A DNA stretch of 64,000 bases from Hymenobacter profundi. GTDB taxonomy: Bacteria; Bacteroidota; Bacteroidia; Cytophagales; Hymenobacteraceae. Shown piece by piece: positions 1 through 8,716 of this stretch. The position numbers and the translations under genes are program-made. Location: positions 24,515-88,514 of the forward strand of contig NZ_JAHWGL010000009.1 of NCBI RefSeq assembly GCF_019334315.1, in the 5' to 3' direction. Numbering within the stretch: position 1 is the stretch's first letter; the number at the start of each line of letters is the position of its first letter. The notes under the pieces are model-generated. The model saw nothing but the letters and a program-made list of their open reading frames with translations. It did no database searches and was not told where the DNA came from.

Positions 1-451
1 TGCTTGGAAGTGAGCCGCCGGTGCAAAAATGAATCAATGCGCTACGCCCAAGCCGGCGTCTCGGGGGCAGCTACCGCCACGTTCTAAAAGCGGGTGGAAA
101 TACGGTAGCTGCCAGCGCACAACGCTCGTCGAGCGACGTCTTTTGTCGGCTCAATAAGTAACCCAGCAACTTGTGAATAGCGCTTTAATGGCAAGTAATT
201 GATAAAAAAGTATCATTATCAGAGAAGGGTAAATAGTATGTTTGTATTACCTCTTCGTTAATTAATTATTGCTGTTTCGCTATCAATAATAATCAGCGAA
301 TAGCAGTAAAATAATACCTATGCGGTGCCTATAGGTAGATGTAGCAAGTGTATTGCTGCCGCACTCGAACACAATAGTTTTTTTAAAAAAAACTATTACT
401 CGCCTGACCCAACTCCCACTCAACTTTTCTTTTACACTTGACACAACGTAT
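1..451 (+). promoter_or_regulatory. Upstream region of the SusC operon
   Basis: No gene is seen here. An 11-bp inverted repeat (66-76 against 103-113, 26-base loop) could be the terminator of a gene beyond the window edge. TATGTTTG at 237-244 fits the Bacteroidota -7 element TAnnTTTG, but no clear -33 TTG lies 19-21 bp upstream of it. It is enclosed by an imperfect inverted repeat (GGTAAATA at 228-235, TATTACC at 245-251), which could be an operator. The assignment of this element to the SusC operon is inferred from position only. Confidence 0.3.
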
Positions 452-3400
452 ATGAGACAGCGGTACCTTTTTTCTCTGTTCTGGTTGTTGCTGTTGCCAG
501 CATTTACCTGGGCACAAACGCTGACGGTGCGCGGCGTAGTGAAAGACGCGACAACCGGCGAAGGCCTACCCGGCGTGACGGTGCTGGTGAAGGGCACCCA
601 AAACGGCACCGCCTCCCAAGCCGACGGCGCCTACTCCATCGCCGTGCCTTCAACCGATGCGGTGCTCACCTTTTCCTACATCGGCTACCTGCCGCTGGAG
701 CTGCCCGTCGGCGGGAAATCGGTGCTGGACGCCAACCTGAAAGTGGATAACAAGAGCCTGGATGAGGTAGTGGTGGTCGGCTATGGCACAGTGGCCAAGA
801 GCGACGTGACCGGTTCCGTGGCTTCGCTGAAAGGCAGCGAGCTGAACAAGCAGCCCGCTTCGTCGGTCGACCAGCTGTTGCAGGGCAAGATTGCGGGCGT
901 GCAAGTGGTAGCGCCCTCCGGCGAGCCGGGCGCGGGGGCCACGGTGCGCATCCGGGGCTCTAGCTCCATCAACGGGTCCAACAGTCCGCTGCTGGTTGTC
1001 GACGGTTTTCCCTGGGGCGATGCCGGCAACCTCAAGCAAATAAACCCCGAGGACATTGCGAGCATTGAGGTGCTGAAAGATGCTTCCTCGGCGGCTATTT
1101 ACGGCTCCCGGGGCGCTAACGGCGTCATTCTGATTACCACCAAGCGCGGCAAGGCCGGCAAAACCAGCATCACGCTGAGCACGCTGAACACCCTTTCGAC
1201 CCTACCCAGCAAGCTGGATGTGTGGTCGGATCCGGTGGACGTGGCCGTTATTGATAACGAGTCGCGCCGCAATGCTGGGCTGGCGCCGCTTTTTGTGGGC
1301 GAGAACTACCTGGGCACCTACTACCCCTCGGTGGCTGAGTTGCGGGGCGAAGACCCCAACAAACCCGCCTGGCCCTACCGCACCTACTGGCCCGACGAGG
1401 TGTACCGCAACCCCTTCTCGCAGAGCTACACCCTGACTGCCACCGGCGGCACCGACCGCACCAAGTTCTCCATGTCTGGCAACTATTACCGGGAGGAGGG
1501 CTTGGCTATCAAGAATTACTACGACCGCTACAACGGCCGCCTGAACCTGGAGCAGAAGCTGACCGATAAGTTAACGGCTGGCGTAAATCTGATCCTGACC
1601 CACACGCAGCGCAACGGGGGTAGTCTCTCCGCTGACCGCTCGCCGGTATTCCCCATCTACAACCCCGATGGCACCTACTTCCGCATCGGCCCGCGCGACT
1701 TCGGCAACCCGGTTGCCTACGCCAACGAGGTGCTGAACAAGAACAAAACCATTGACGTGCTCGGTACGCTGTTCGTGAGTTATGATATTACCAAATGGCT
1801 GAATTTCCGGACGCAGCTGAGCGATAAATACGGTAATTCAATTGGCGATGTGTACGAACCGCGCAACATTACCAATACCGGGTATTTATATAATGGATTT
1901 GGCGTAATTGATAATTATTCGAGCAATGAATTACTGAGTGAAAATTATTTTACGGTTAATAAAAATTTCAACGAGATTCATAATTTAAATGTTGTGGCTG
2001 GCTACACCACGCAGACATTTAATATCCGCACGTCGCGGCTGGAGGGTAGAGGATTCATCAATGATGCGCTGGAAAATGAGAACCTGAATACGGCCCTCAC
2101 GCAGTACACCACCAACGGCCTCACCAAGTCGCTGCTGAACTCCTATATCGGCCGCGTCAACTACTCGCTGCTCGACCGCTACCTGTTCACGTTCACCAGT
2201 CGCGCCGACGGTTCCTCCAAGTTTGGGGCGAATAATAAGTGGGCATTCTTCCCTTCGGCCGCCGTGGCCTGGAAACTCAATGAGGAAGCCTTTTTGCGCG
2301 CCGTGCCTACCATTTCGGAAGCGAAGGTGCGCGTGAGCTACGGTCTGACCGGCAACCAGGGCATCAGCCCCTACCAAACGCTCGACCGCCTGGGCGCGGG
2401 CCGCTACTACACGGGCGGCAACTTCCAGACCGGCTTCGGCCCCGGCATTTTTGGCTACGATGGGTTCAACAAAATCTGGGAAGGCGTGCCCAACCCCGAT
2501 TTGAAGTGGGAAACCACCTCGCAGCTCGATGCCGGCCTGGACCTGGGCTTCCTGAACCAGCGCATCACGCTCAGCGCCGACGTGTACTACAAGCGCACCC
2601 GCGACCTGTTGCGCCAGACCTACATCACGCCTTCCTCGGGCTACGACCGCCTGTGGGTGAACGACGGCGTGATTGAAAACAAAGGCGTGGAGTTGGGCCT
2701 GAACGCCGAAATCCTGAACGGCCCGGTGCAGTGGAGCGTGGGCGGCAATTTCACTCTGAACCGTAACAAGCTCATTAGCATGGGCGAAGACAACTTCGTG
2801 TGGAATGGCAGCAGCATCGAAATGCTGCGGGCGCCGGTGAATGCCTACATCGTGGGCGAGCCCATCAACGTGTTCTACGGCTACAAGACCAACGGCATCA
2901 TTCAGACGGAGGAAGAGGGTAGGGCTTCGGGCCTGACCGGCGACATGGCCCGGCCTGGCGAGATTAAGTACGTGGACCTAAACGGCGACGGCGCCGTGAA
3001 CGACCAGGACCGCACCATCATCGGCAACCCCAACCCCAAGTTTCTCTACAGCCTCAACACCAGCTTGCGCCACAAGGGCTTCGACTTATCGGCCCAATTC
3101 TACGGCGTGTCGGGCAACGACGTGTTCGACATGCGCAAGTTCTCGCCCAGCCGCCAGCTCCAGCGCTGGACGCCCGACAACCCGACCAACGACTACCCCA
3201 GCGTGAATGCGACCCGCGCCTACTACGGCTCCGATTGGTTTGTGACCAGCGGCTCGTTTATGCGCATCCAGAACGTGACGCTGGGCTACAACTTCAAGTC
3301 GAATATGATTAAGGGGCTGGAAACGCTGCGCATCTACTTCTCAGGCAGCAACCTCTATACCTTCACGGGCTTCCACAAAGGCTTCGACCCGGAGGTGCCC

Positions 3401-3472
3401 TACAATGGCCTGCAATACGGGTCCTACCCCCGGCCCCGTGCTCTGTCGGTGGGGGTAAATATTGGAATCTAA
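452..3472 (+). CDS. SusC/RagA-type TonB-dependent outer-membrane receptor
   Basis: This is an outer-membrane receptor that would import oligosaccharides with the SusD partner encoded next, powered by TonB. An upstream ATG at 353 is in frame, but the start at 452 gives a proper signal peptide (MRQRYLFSLFW... ending TWAQ), so 452 is preferred. The mature protein begins with a carboxypeptidase-D regulatory-like domain (about residues 22-100), followed by the plug domain with the linking motif VVVGYG and a SusC signature near residues 150-240 (LLQGKIAGVQV, VRIRGSSS). The rest is a beta-barrel that ends in a hydrophobic strand (SVGVNIGI). Total length is about 1006 residues, normal for the family. 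Mannan-type specificity is inferred from the GH26 and GH5-like genes downstream. Confidence 0.95.
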   Translation: MRQRYLFSLFWLLLLPAFTWAQTLTVRGVVKDATTGEGLPGVTVLVKGTQNGTASQADGAYSIAVPSTDAVLTFSYIGYLPLELPVGGKSVLDANLKVDNKSLDEVVVVGYGTVAKSDVTGSVASLKGSELNKQPASSVDQLLQGKIAGVQVVAPSGEPGAGATVRIRGSSSINGSNSPLLVVDGFPWGDAGNLKQINPEDIASIEVLKDASSAAIYGSRGANGVILITTKRGKAGKTSITLSTLNTLSTLPSKLDVWSDPVDVAVIDNESRRNAGLAPLFVGENYLGTYYPSVAELRGEDPNKPAWPYRTYWPDEVYRNPFSQSYTLTATGGTDRTKFSMSGNYYREEGLAIKNYYDRYNGRLNLEQKLTDKLTAGVNLILTHTQRNGGSLSADRSPVFPIYNPDGTYFRIGPRDFGNPVAYANEVLNKNKTIDVLGTLFVSYDITKWLNFRTQLSDKYGNSIGDVYEPRNITNTGYLYNGFGVIDNYSSNELLSENYFTVNKNFNEIHNLNVVAGYTTQTFNIRTSRLEGRGFINDALENENLNTALTQYTTNGLTKSLLNSYIGRVNYSLLDRYLFTFTSRADGSSKFGANNKWAFFPSAAVAWKLNEEAFLRAVPTISEAKVRVSYGLTGNQGISPYQTLDRLGAGRYYTGGNFQTGFGPGIFGYDGFNKIWEGVPNPDLKWETTSQLDAGLDLGFLNQRITLSADVYYKRTRDLLRQTYITPSSGYDRLWVNDGVIENKGVELGLNAEILNGPVQWSVGGNFTLNRNKLISMGEDNFVWNGSSIEMLRAPVNAYIVGEPINVFYGYKTNGIIQTEEEGRASGLTGDMARPGEIKYVDLNGDGAVNDQDRTIIGNPNPKFLYSLNTSLRHKGFDLSAQFYGVSGNDVFDMRKFSPSRQLQRWTPDNPTNDYPSVNATRAYYGSDWFVTSGSFMRIQNVTLGYNFKSNMIKGLETLRIYFSGSNLYTFTGFHKGFDPEVPYNGLQYGSYPRPRALSVGVNIGI

Positions 3473-3491
3473 GCGCGCAAACTCCCACCCC

Positions 3492-4970
3492 ATGAAACGC
3501 ATCACTCAACTGGGCCTGGCCGCGGCCGTCGCGCTGCTGGCAGGCTGCTCGCTCCAGGAAGAGCCCTACGGCTTCAACTCCACCACCAACTTCTACAAAA
3601 CGGAGGCCGACGCCAACGCGGCCCTGGTGTACGCTTACGCCATCTTGCCGGAGATTGAATACTACTCCCGCAACTTCATTCTGATTACGGAGCTGCCAAC
3701 CGAAAACATTACCCTGAAGCCCGACGCCGGCGCCAGCAACTTCGAGTTCGACCGCCTGGCCGTGCGCCCCGACAACCCGGAGCTGACCACCGCCTGGCGC
3801 TACGCCTACATCGGCGTGAACCGCGCCAACGCCGTCATTGCCAACGTGCCAGGCATTACGGAGATGAGCGACGCCAGCCGCAACCAGCTGGTAGGGGAGG
3901 CGCACTTCCTGCGGGCGCTGCACTACTTCAATATCGTGCGGCTGTTTGGGGCCGCCCCCGTGCATACCACGCCCGTTACGTCGCTGGACCAGACCAGCTC
4001 GGCGCGGGCTACCATGCAGGAAATCTATGCCCTGATTACTGACGACCTCAAGAAAAGCATCGAGCTGACCGATGCCGTGCGTCGCGATGGCCGCGCCAAC
4101 AAGGTGGCCGCCTGGGGCCTACTGGCCAAGGTAGACCTGACGCTGGCCTCGGGCAAAGCCACCAACTCGCCCGGCTACGACTTCGTGCCCAATGCCGATG
4201 CGCTCTACGCCGAGGCCAAAACCTACGCCGGCAACGTGCTGAGCAACAGCGGTAGCTACGGCCTCGACCCTAGCCTAAAGGCCATTTTCGACGTGGACAA
4301 AAAGAACGGACCCGAGCACATTTTTGATGTGGCCACCGACCGGTCTGGCCTCTCGGAAGGCAACTACTCTAAGCTGCCACTGATGTTCATTCCCTACATC
4401 GACGGAGCCGTGTTCAAGCTCGCCGACAGCACCAGCGTGCGTTCGGGCTACAACCACTTCGTGACGGAGCCGGCCCTCTACAACAGCTTTGCAGCGGACG
4501 ACAAGCGCAAAACCGAGCTGATTCCGAGCCGCGTGTACGTGGGCAACAAGGAAACGGTGCTCAGCATTACTGGCTACAGTCGGCCCTTTACTCGCAAATA
4601 CCTCGACCCTAAGCAGGTAGGCGAACAGACCAGCGCCAACACCCCCGTGCTGCGCTACTCTGATGTGCTTCTGCTCTACGCCGAAGCCTGCGGCCCCACG
4701 GCAGAAGGTTACGCGGCCGTAAACCGCATCCGGACCCGCGCGGGCCTAACCAACCTGCAACCCGGCCTGAGCGTGACGGCCTTCCGCGACGCCGTTATTC
4801 AGGAGCGGGCGTGGGAACTGGCCTTCGAGGGTAACCGCCTGTTTGACTTGCGCCGCACCCACAAAATGGAAGAGGTGCTGGTGCAGAAATACGGCAAGAC
4901 CATTCAGCCCGATAACGCCTATTTCTTCGCCACGCCTACCCGCGAAACCGACCTCAACCCCAACCTCTAA
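3492..4970 (+). CDS. SusD/RagB-type starch-binding-like outer-membrane lipoprotein
   Basis: This is the glycan-binding lid of the SusC channel, anchored on the cell surface. The open frame extends back to 3462, overlapping the end of SusC, but the start at 3492 gives a lipoprotein signal peptide with lipobox LLAGC (Cys19), so it is chosen. The SusD-like N-terminal part and the RagB/SusD C-terminal part are both recognisable, including YSDVLLLYAEA and the typical ending with RERAWELAFEGNRLFDLRR-like residues. Length is 492 residues, within the usual range. It lies 19 bp after SusC and 12 bp before the next lipoprotein gene, so one transcript is likely. Its ligand is probably a beta-mannan, by context only. 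Confidence 0.94.
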   Translation: MKRITQLGLAAAVALLAGCSLQEEPYGFNSTTNFYKTEADANAALVYAYAILPEIEYYSRNFILITELPTENITLKPDAGASNFEFDRLAVRPDNPELTTAWRYAYIGVNRANAVIANVPGITEMSDASRNQLVGEAHFLRALHYFNIVRLFGAAPVHTTPVTSLDQTSSARATMQEIYALITDDLKKSIELTDAVRRDGRANKVAAWGLLAKVDLTLASGKATNSPGYDFVPNADALYAEAKTYAGNVLSNSGSYGLDPSLKAIFDVDKKNGPEHIFDVATDRSGLSEGNYSKLPLMFIPYIDGAVFKLADSTSVRSGYNHFVTEPALYNSFAADDKRKTELIPSRVYVGNKETVLSITGYSRPFTRKYLDPKQVGEQTSANTPVLRYSDVLLLYAEACGPTAEGYAAVNRIRTRAGLTNLQPGLSVTAFRDAVIQERAWELAFEGNRLFDLRRTHKMEEVLVQKYGKTIQPDNAYFFATPTRETDLNPNL

Positions 4971-4982
4971 CCCACCCTCGTT

Positions 4983-5867
4983 ATGAACCTGCGAATCACA
5001 ACTATAGGGGCTGGTATGCTGCTGGGCCTAAGCTGCCTGAGCGGTTGCACCGACGACCCCTTCGAAGACATTGAGAGCAACGAGCGCGCCATCACCGGTT
5101 TCTCTCTCGACAAAGGGCAGATTGGGGTAGCCGATATCGTTCGCACCCCTGAAACCGGCACCGTCACGGTGTACGTGGTGCGGGGCACCGACCTGACCAA
5201 CGTAGTGCCCCGCATCGAAACATCGTACAAAGCCCACGTATCGCCGGCTTCGGGCGAAGCAGTGGATTTTTCCACCGGCAACCGTACCAAGACGTATTCG
5301 GTCACCTCCGAATCGGGCCAGACGCGGGAATGGACGGTGCAAGTAAAAGACTACCAGTCGGATATGGACGGTACGTGGAAGGTGACTAACATGCAGTTTC
5401 AGTACTTCATTGGGGAGGGCGAAAGCTGGGGCTGGAATGGCACCAAAAACGTAGCCAACAACATTGCCGATGCCACCAAGGAAAACGATAATACGCTGGC
5501 ATTCACGACGACCGGCGTAACGGACGACGGTAAAATTACGGGCACCTACACCCACAGTCCCGGCCCGGATGGCGCTTTTGCTGACTTCAACTACAAGGGC
5601 ACCGACTACAACTACAAGTTCCGCCGCCTACCCAAAAACCAAGGCACGTTTGTGCGCGATTTCGCCGCTAATACCATCACATTCAGCCCCGGCGGGCAGG
5701 CCGCTGGTCAGACCAAAACCATTACCATCGAGTTCAATGCAGATAAATCGACGCTGAAATTGCCCTTCAACGTGCAGCCCTACGATATTGATTGGGGTGG
5801 CGACGGCAACAAGCAAGAACTAGGCGGTGCCAAGACGACATGGTATATGTTGCAGAAAGAGAAGTAA
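4983..5867 (+). CDS. PUL-associated surface lipoprotein (DUF5018-like, SusE/F position)
   Basis: This is a 294-residue lipoprotein with signal peptide and lipobox LSGC (Cys22) followed by TDD, a composition compatible with export to the cell surface in Bacteroidota. Residues about 35-120 look like the beta-sandwich seen in DUF5018-type proteins (a strand ending in YKAHVSPASGE, then YSVTSESGQTREWTVQV). The C-terminal half (about 125-290) is a second beta-rich domain with many aromatic residues. The third position of the operon is where SusE/SusF-like surface glycan-binding proteins usually sit, so a role in holding mannan is a reasonable guess. No catalytic motif is visible. The family assignment is tentative. 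Confidence 0.7.
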   Translation: MNLRITTIGAGMLLGLSCLSGCTDDPFEDIESNERAITGFSLDKGQIGVADIVRTPETGTVTVYVVRGTDLTNVVPRIETSYKAHVSPASGEAVDFSTGNRTKTYSVTSESGQTREWTVQVKDYQSDMDGTWKVTNMQFQYFIGEGESWGWNGTKNVANNIADATKENDNTLAFTTTGVTDDGKITGTYTHSPGPDGAFADFNYKGTDYNYKFRRLPKNQGTFVRDFAANTITFSPGGQAAGQTKTITIEFNADKSTLKLPFNVQPYDIDWGGDGNKQELGGAKTTWYMLQKEK

Positions 5868-5919
5868 CTAGCTGCTAACGTTCCATCCGCTTCGTCTTCT
5901 CCCACCAACTTCCGTCCGC

Positions 5920-6885
5920 ATGCACTCGCATCTCCTTAAAACATTCTTTCTCCTCTATCTGCTGAGTACGACCAGTGCCTTCGCCCAATCCAAGAAAGTG
6001 CTGCCCTACCTTCAGCGCATTTCGGGCAAGCAAACCCTAGCTGGGCAGCATAACAAGGAACCTAACGCCGAGCCTACCAAGTGGACCGACTACATCCACC
6101 GGACCACCGGCAAATACCCGGCGCTGTGGAGCGGTGATTTTCTATTTCAGCAGGAAAACATCGACAACCGCTGGAAAATGGTGCAGGAGGCCGAGCGGCA
6201 GTACAAGGCGAGCGCGGTGGTGAACATCATGTGGCACGCCTGCCCACCCGGCTCCGGCGAACCCTGCGGCTGGGACCCCGGCCTACTCAACCAGCTGCTT
6301 ACCGACGCGCAGTGGCAGGAGTTGCTAACCGACGGCACCCCGTTGAACAAGACCTGGAAGTCGCGCATGGACGACATTGCCGTGTACTTGCAGTACCTGA
6401 AGGACAAGCAGGTAGAGGTGCTGTTCCGGCCGCTGCACGAGATGAACCAGGGGAAATTTTGGTGGGGCGGGCGGCCCGGTCCCAACGGCACGGCCCGCCT
6501 CTACCAAATCACCCACGACTACCTGCGCAACACCAAGGGTTTAACCAACCTGATCTGGGTGTGGGATATGCAGGACATGAGCCGCGACTTTGCCCAGTAT
6601 AACCCCGGCCCCGAGTACTGGGACGTGTTTGCCTTCGACGTGTACGACAAGGGCTACGACCAGTCGTGGTACGACTACATCCTACCCCTTGTGGGCAACA
6701 AGCCCATGGCTATTGGCGAATGCGCCGTGCTGCCTACCCCCGAACTGCTGACGAAACAACCGCGCTGGGTATTCTTCATGGACTGGGCCGAGCTGGTGCA
6801 GGAAAAGAACTCCGTAGAAGTCATTAAGCGCATCTACAACGCGCCGCGCGTGCTCACGCGCGACGAAATGCCGCAGTGGAAATAG
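5920..6885 (+). CDS. GH26 family endo-beta-mannanase, secreted
   Basis: This is a glycoside hydrolase of family 26, which cleaves beta-1,4-mannan by a retaining mechanism. It has a signal peptide (MHSHLLKTFFLLYLL... ending AFA/Q). The catalytic acid/base is Glu174 in RPLHEMN and the nucleophile is Glu267 in AIGEC. Other family landmarks include GQHNKEP, YPALWSGDF and HACPP. The protein is 321 residues, essentially a bare catalytic domain. It shares long stretches with the GH26 domain encoded at 8717, for example WWGGRPGPNGTARLYQITHD, which points to duplication. It has no T9SS tail and no lipobox, so it is probably periplasmic and would act on imported oligosaccharides. Confidence 0.92.
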   Translation: MHSHLLKTFFLLYLLSTTSAFAQSKKVLPYLQRISGKQTLAGQHNKEPNAEPTKWTDYIHRTTGKYPALWSGDFLFQQENIDNRWKMVQEAERQYKASAVVNIMWHACPPGSGEPCGWDPGLLNQLLTDAQWQELLTDGTPLNKTWKSRMDDIAVYLQYLKDKQVEVLFRPLHEMNQGKFWWGGRPGPNGTARLYQITHDYLRNTKGLTNLIWVWDMQDMSRDFAQYNPGPEYWDVFAFDVYDKGYDQSWYDYILPLVGNKPMAIGECAVLPTPELLTKQPRWVFFMDWAELVQEKNSVEVIKRIYNAPRVLTRDEMPQWK

Positions 6886-6933
6886 CCCCCAACGTGGCTA
6901 CCAACCAAGGGTAGGGCGCGCAAACCAAACACC

Positions 6934-8619
6934 ATGATACACCGCAACCTTGTGTTGCTGACGCTGCTGTGGCTGCTGTCAGCACGGATGGGCTATGCCC
7001 AAAAAGTCATCGGGCAGGCCGTGCTGCGCACGCCTACCATCCAGCAGTATGAGAAGACCGAGTGGGATATTGTGCTGAGTCAGCAGTTTCAGAACCCCTA
7101 CCGGCAGCAAGAAGTGACACTGGATTTAGTACTGACCTCACCGAGCGGAATGCCAGTAGTCGTGCCGTGCTATTTCGAGCAGAACACTGGCGCCGCTTCG
7201 GCCTGGAAAGCCCGGTTTGCGCCCCGCGAAGCAGGCCCCTATACGGGCCTGTTTCGGCTCACGCGAAAAGATAAAACGGAGGAGAAACCCGTTGACCGCT
7301 TCACAGTGGTGGCGAGTACGAAACCAGGTTTTTTGCACGCAAACGACCTGTATACCTTCCGCTTCGACAACGGGGACTTATTTCGAGGGGTAGGGGAGAA
7401 CTTGGGGTGGGAGGCGCGCTCGTTTGAGAATCAGAAGTGGACTTACGACTACCTGCTGCCTACCCTGGCGAAGAACGGCGTCAACTTCTTCCGCACTTGG
7501 ATGTGCTACTGGAATCTGCCGCTGGAGTGGCAGAAAGTCAGCTCCACGAAGCGCTACACCAACACCACCGACTACTTCAACCCCGGCGCCATCCGGCGTA
7601 TGGACGAGTTGGTGCACCTCACCGACTCGCTGGGGCTGTACTTCATGTTGACCTTCGACTGGCACGGCCATTTGATGGAGCAGGGCGGCTGGCGCAATAG
7701 TCCTTACAACCAACTCAACGGCGGTCCGGCCCGCACGCCTACCGAGTTTTTTACCCTACCCGCCGCCCGCGACAAGTACAAAGACAAGCTGCGCTACGTG
7801 GTGGCGCGCTGGGGCTACAGCACCAACATTGGCGCGTGGGAGTTCTTCAACGAAATCGACAACGCCGTGTTCACCCAGCAGGATAGCCTGCTGATTCCGC
7901 ACGACGCCGTGACGCTCTGGCACGGCGAGATGAGCCGCTACCTCAAGGACATCGACCCCTACCAGCACCTGGTTACCACCAGCATCTCGCACCGCGACAT
8001 TCTGGGAATGAACTCTATAGCCTATATCGACTTCAACCAGAAGCACATCTACAAGCACACCGAGAAGATTCCGGCCATCTACCCCAGCTACATTCAGACT
8101 TACGGTAAGCCCTACGTGGTAGGCGAGTTTGGCTACCGCTGGGAAGACGCCGACCCTACCTACAAGGAAGGCTTCAACTACGACTACAAACGCGGCCTGT
8201 GGTACGGCCTGTTCAGCCCTACCCCCATTTTGCCCATGACGTGGTGGTGGGAGCTGTTCGACGACCAGCAAATGACGCCCTACTTCCAGGCCGTGCGCAC
8301 CATCAGCAACCAAATGCTGGCGGCGGGCCACGGCGAGTTTGAGCCATTTACGGTGTCGTCGGGAGCGGTACAGAGCTTCGGTATGCGCTGCGGCGACACC
8401 TACTTCGTGTACCTGCTCAACAACGGCCCAAACAGGGCCAGGGTGCCGGTTCGCTTCGACGTCCGTGGCAAAAAGCTCGCGGTGCAGTCCTTTGCGCCTA
8501 CCACTCGGCAATACAGCAAGCTCACCCAGGTTGAGCAGAAACGTGAGCAGCTGACCCTACCCGATGTAACGCTGGACCCGCAACAAGAAGTGGTACTGCT
8601 TGTGAAAGCGACGAAGTAG
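6934..8619 (+). CDS. DUF5060 domain plus GH5-like (clan A) glycoside hydrolase
   Basis: This is a 561-residue exported enzyme with a signal peptide (ending MGYAQ). Residues about 25-100 match the DUF5060 beta-sandwich often found before cellulase-like barrels (YEKTEWDIVLS, FAPREAGPYTG). The TIM barrel spans about 130-470. The likely acid/base is Glu307 in FFNEID and the likely nucleophile is Glu398 in VVGEFGYRW, the spacing expected for clan A enzymes. A C-terminal beta domain follows. It lies 48 bp after one GH26 gene and 97 bp before another, so the substrate is probably a mannan or mannosidic oligosaccharide. The exact specificity, mannosidase or mannanase, cannot be told from the sequence. 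Confidence 0.8.
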   Translation: MIHRNLVLLTLLWLLSARMGYAQKVIGQAVLRTPTIQQYEKTEWDIVLSQQFQNPYRQQEVTLDLVLTSPSGMPVVVPCYFEQNTGAASAWKARFAPREAGPYTGLFRLTRKDKTEEKPVDRFTVVASTKPGFLHANDLYTFRFDNGDLFRGVGENLGWEARSFENQKWTYDYLLPTLAKNGVNFFRTWMCYWNLPLEWQKVSSTKRYTNTTDYFNPGAIRRMDELVHLTDSLGLYFMLTFDWHGHLMEQGGWRNSPYNQLNGGPARTPTEFFTLPAARDKYKDKLRYVVARWGYSTNIGAWEFFNEIDNAVFTQQDSLLIPHDAVTLWHGEMSRYLKDIDPYQHLVTTSISHRDILGMNSIAYIDFNQKHIYKHTEKIPAIYPSYIQTYGKPYVVGEFGYRWEDADPTYKEGFNYDYKRGLWYGLFSPTPILPMTWWWELFDDQQMTPYFQAVRTISNQMLAAGHGEFEPFTVSSGAVQSFGMRCGDTYFVYLLNNGPNRARVPVRFDVRGKKLAVQSFAPTTRQYSKLTQVEQKREQLTLPDVTLDPQQEVVLLVKATK

Positions 8620-8716
8620 AATACCGCATCCTTCATGTGGCATCTAGCTGATAGATAGCAACAAAGAATAAATAAGTTCTACCCTTATCACGCTTCCTAC
8701 CCCAAATCCTACCCGT

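Noticed and set aside
5028..5555. 175-codon minus-strand frame opposite the lipoprotein
   Set aside because: Shadow of the conserved plus-strand gene with no family features.
7756..8511. 251-codon minus-strand frame inside the DUF5060/GH5-like gene
   Set aside because: It is a shadow frame of a conserved glycoside hydrolase; its product is His/Val-rich without any domain.
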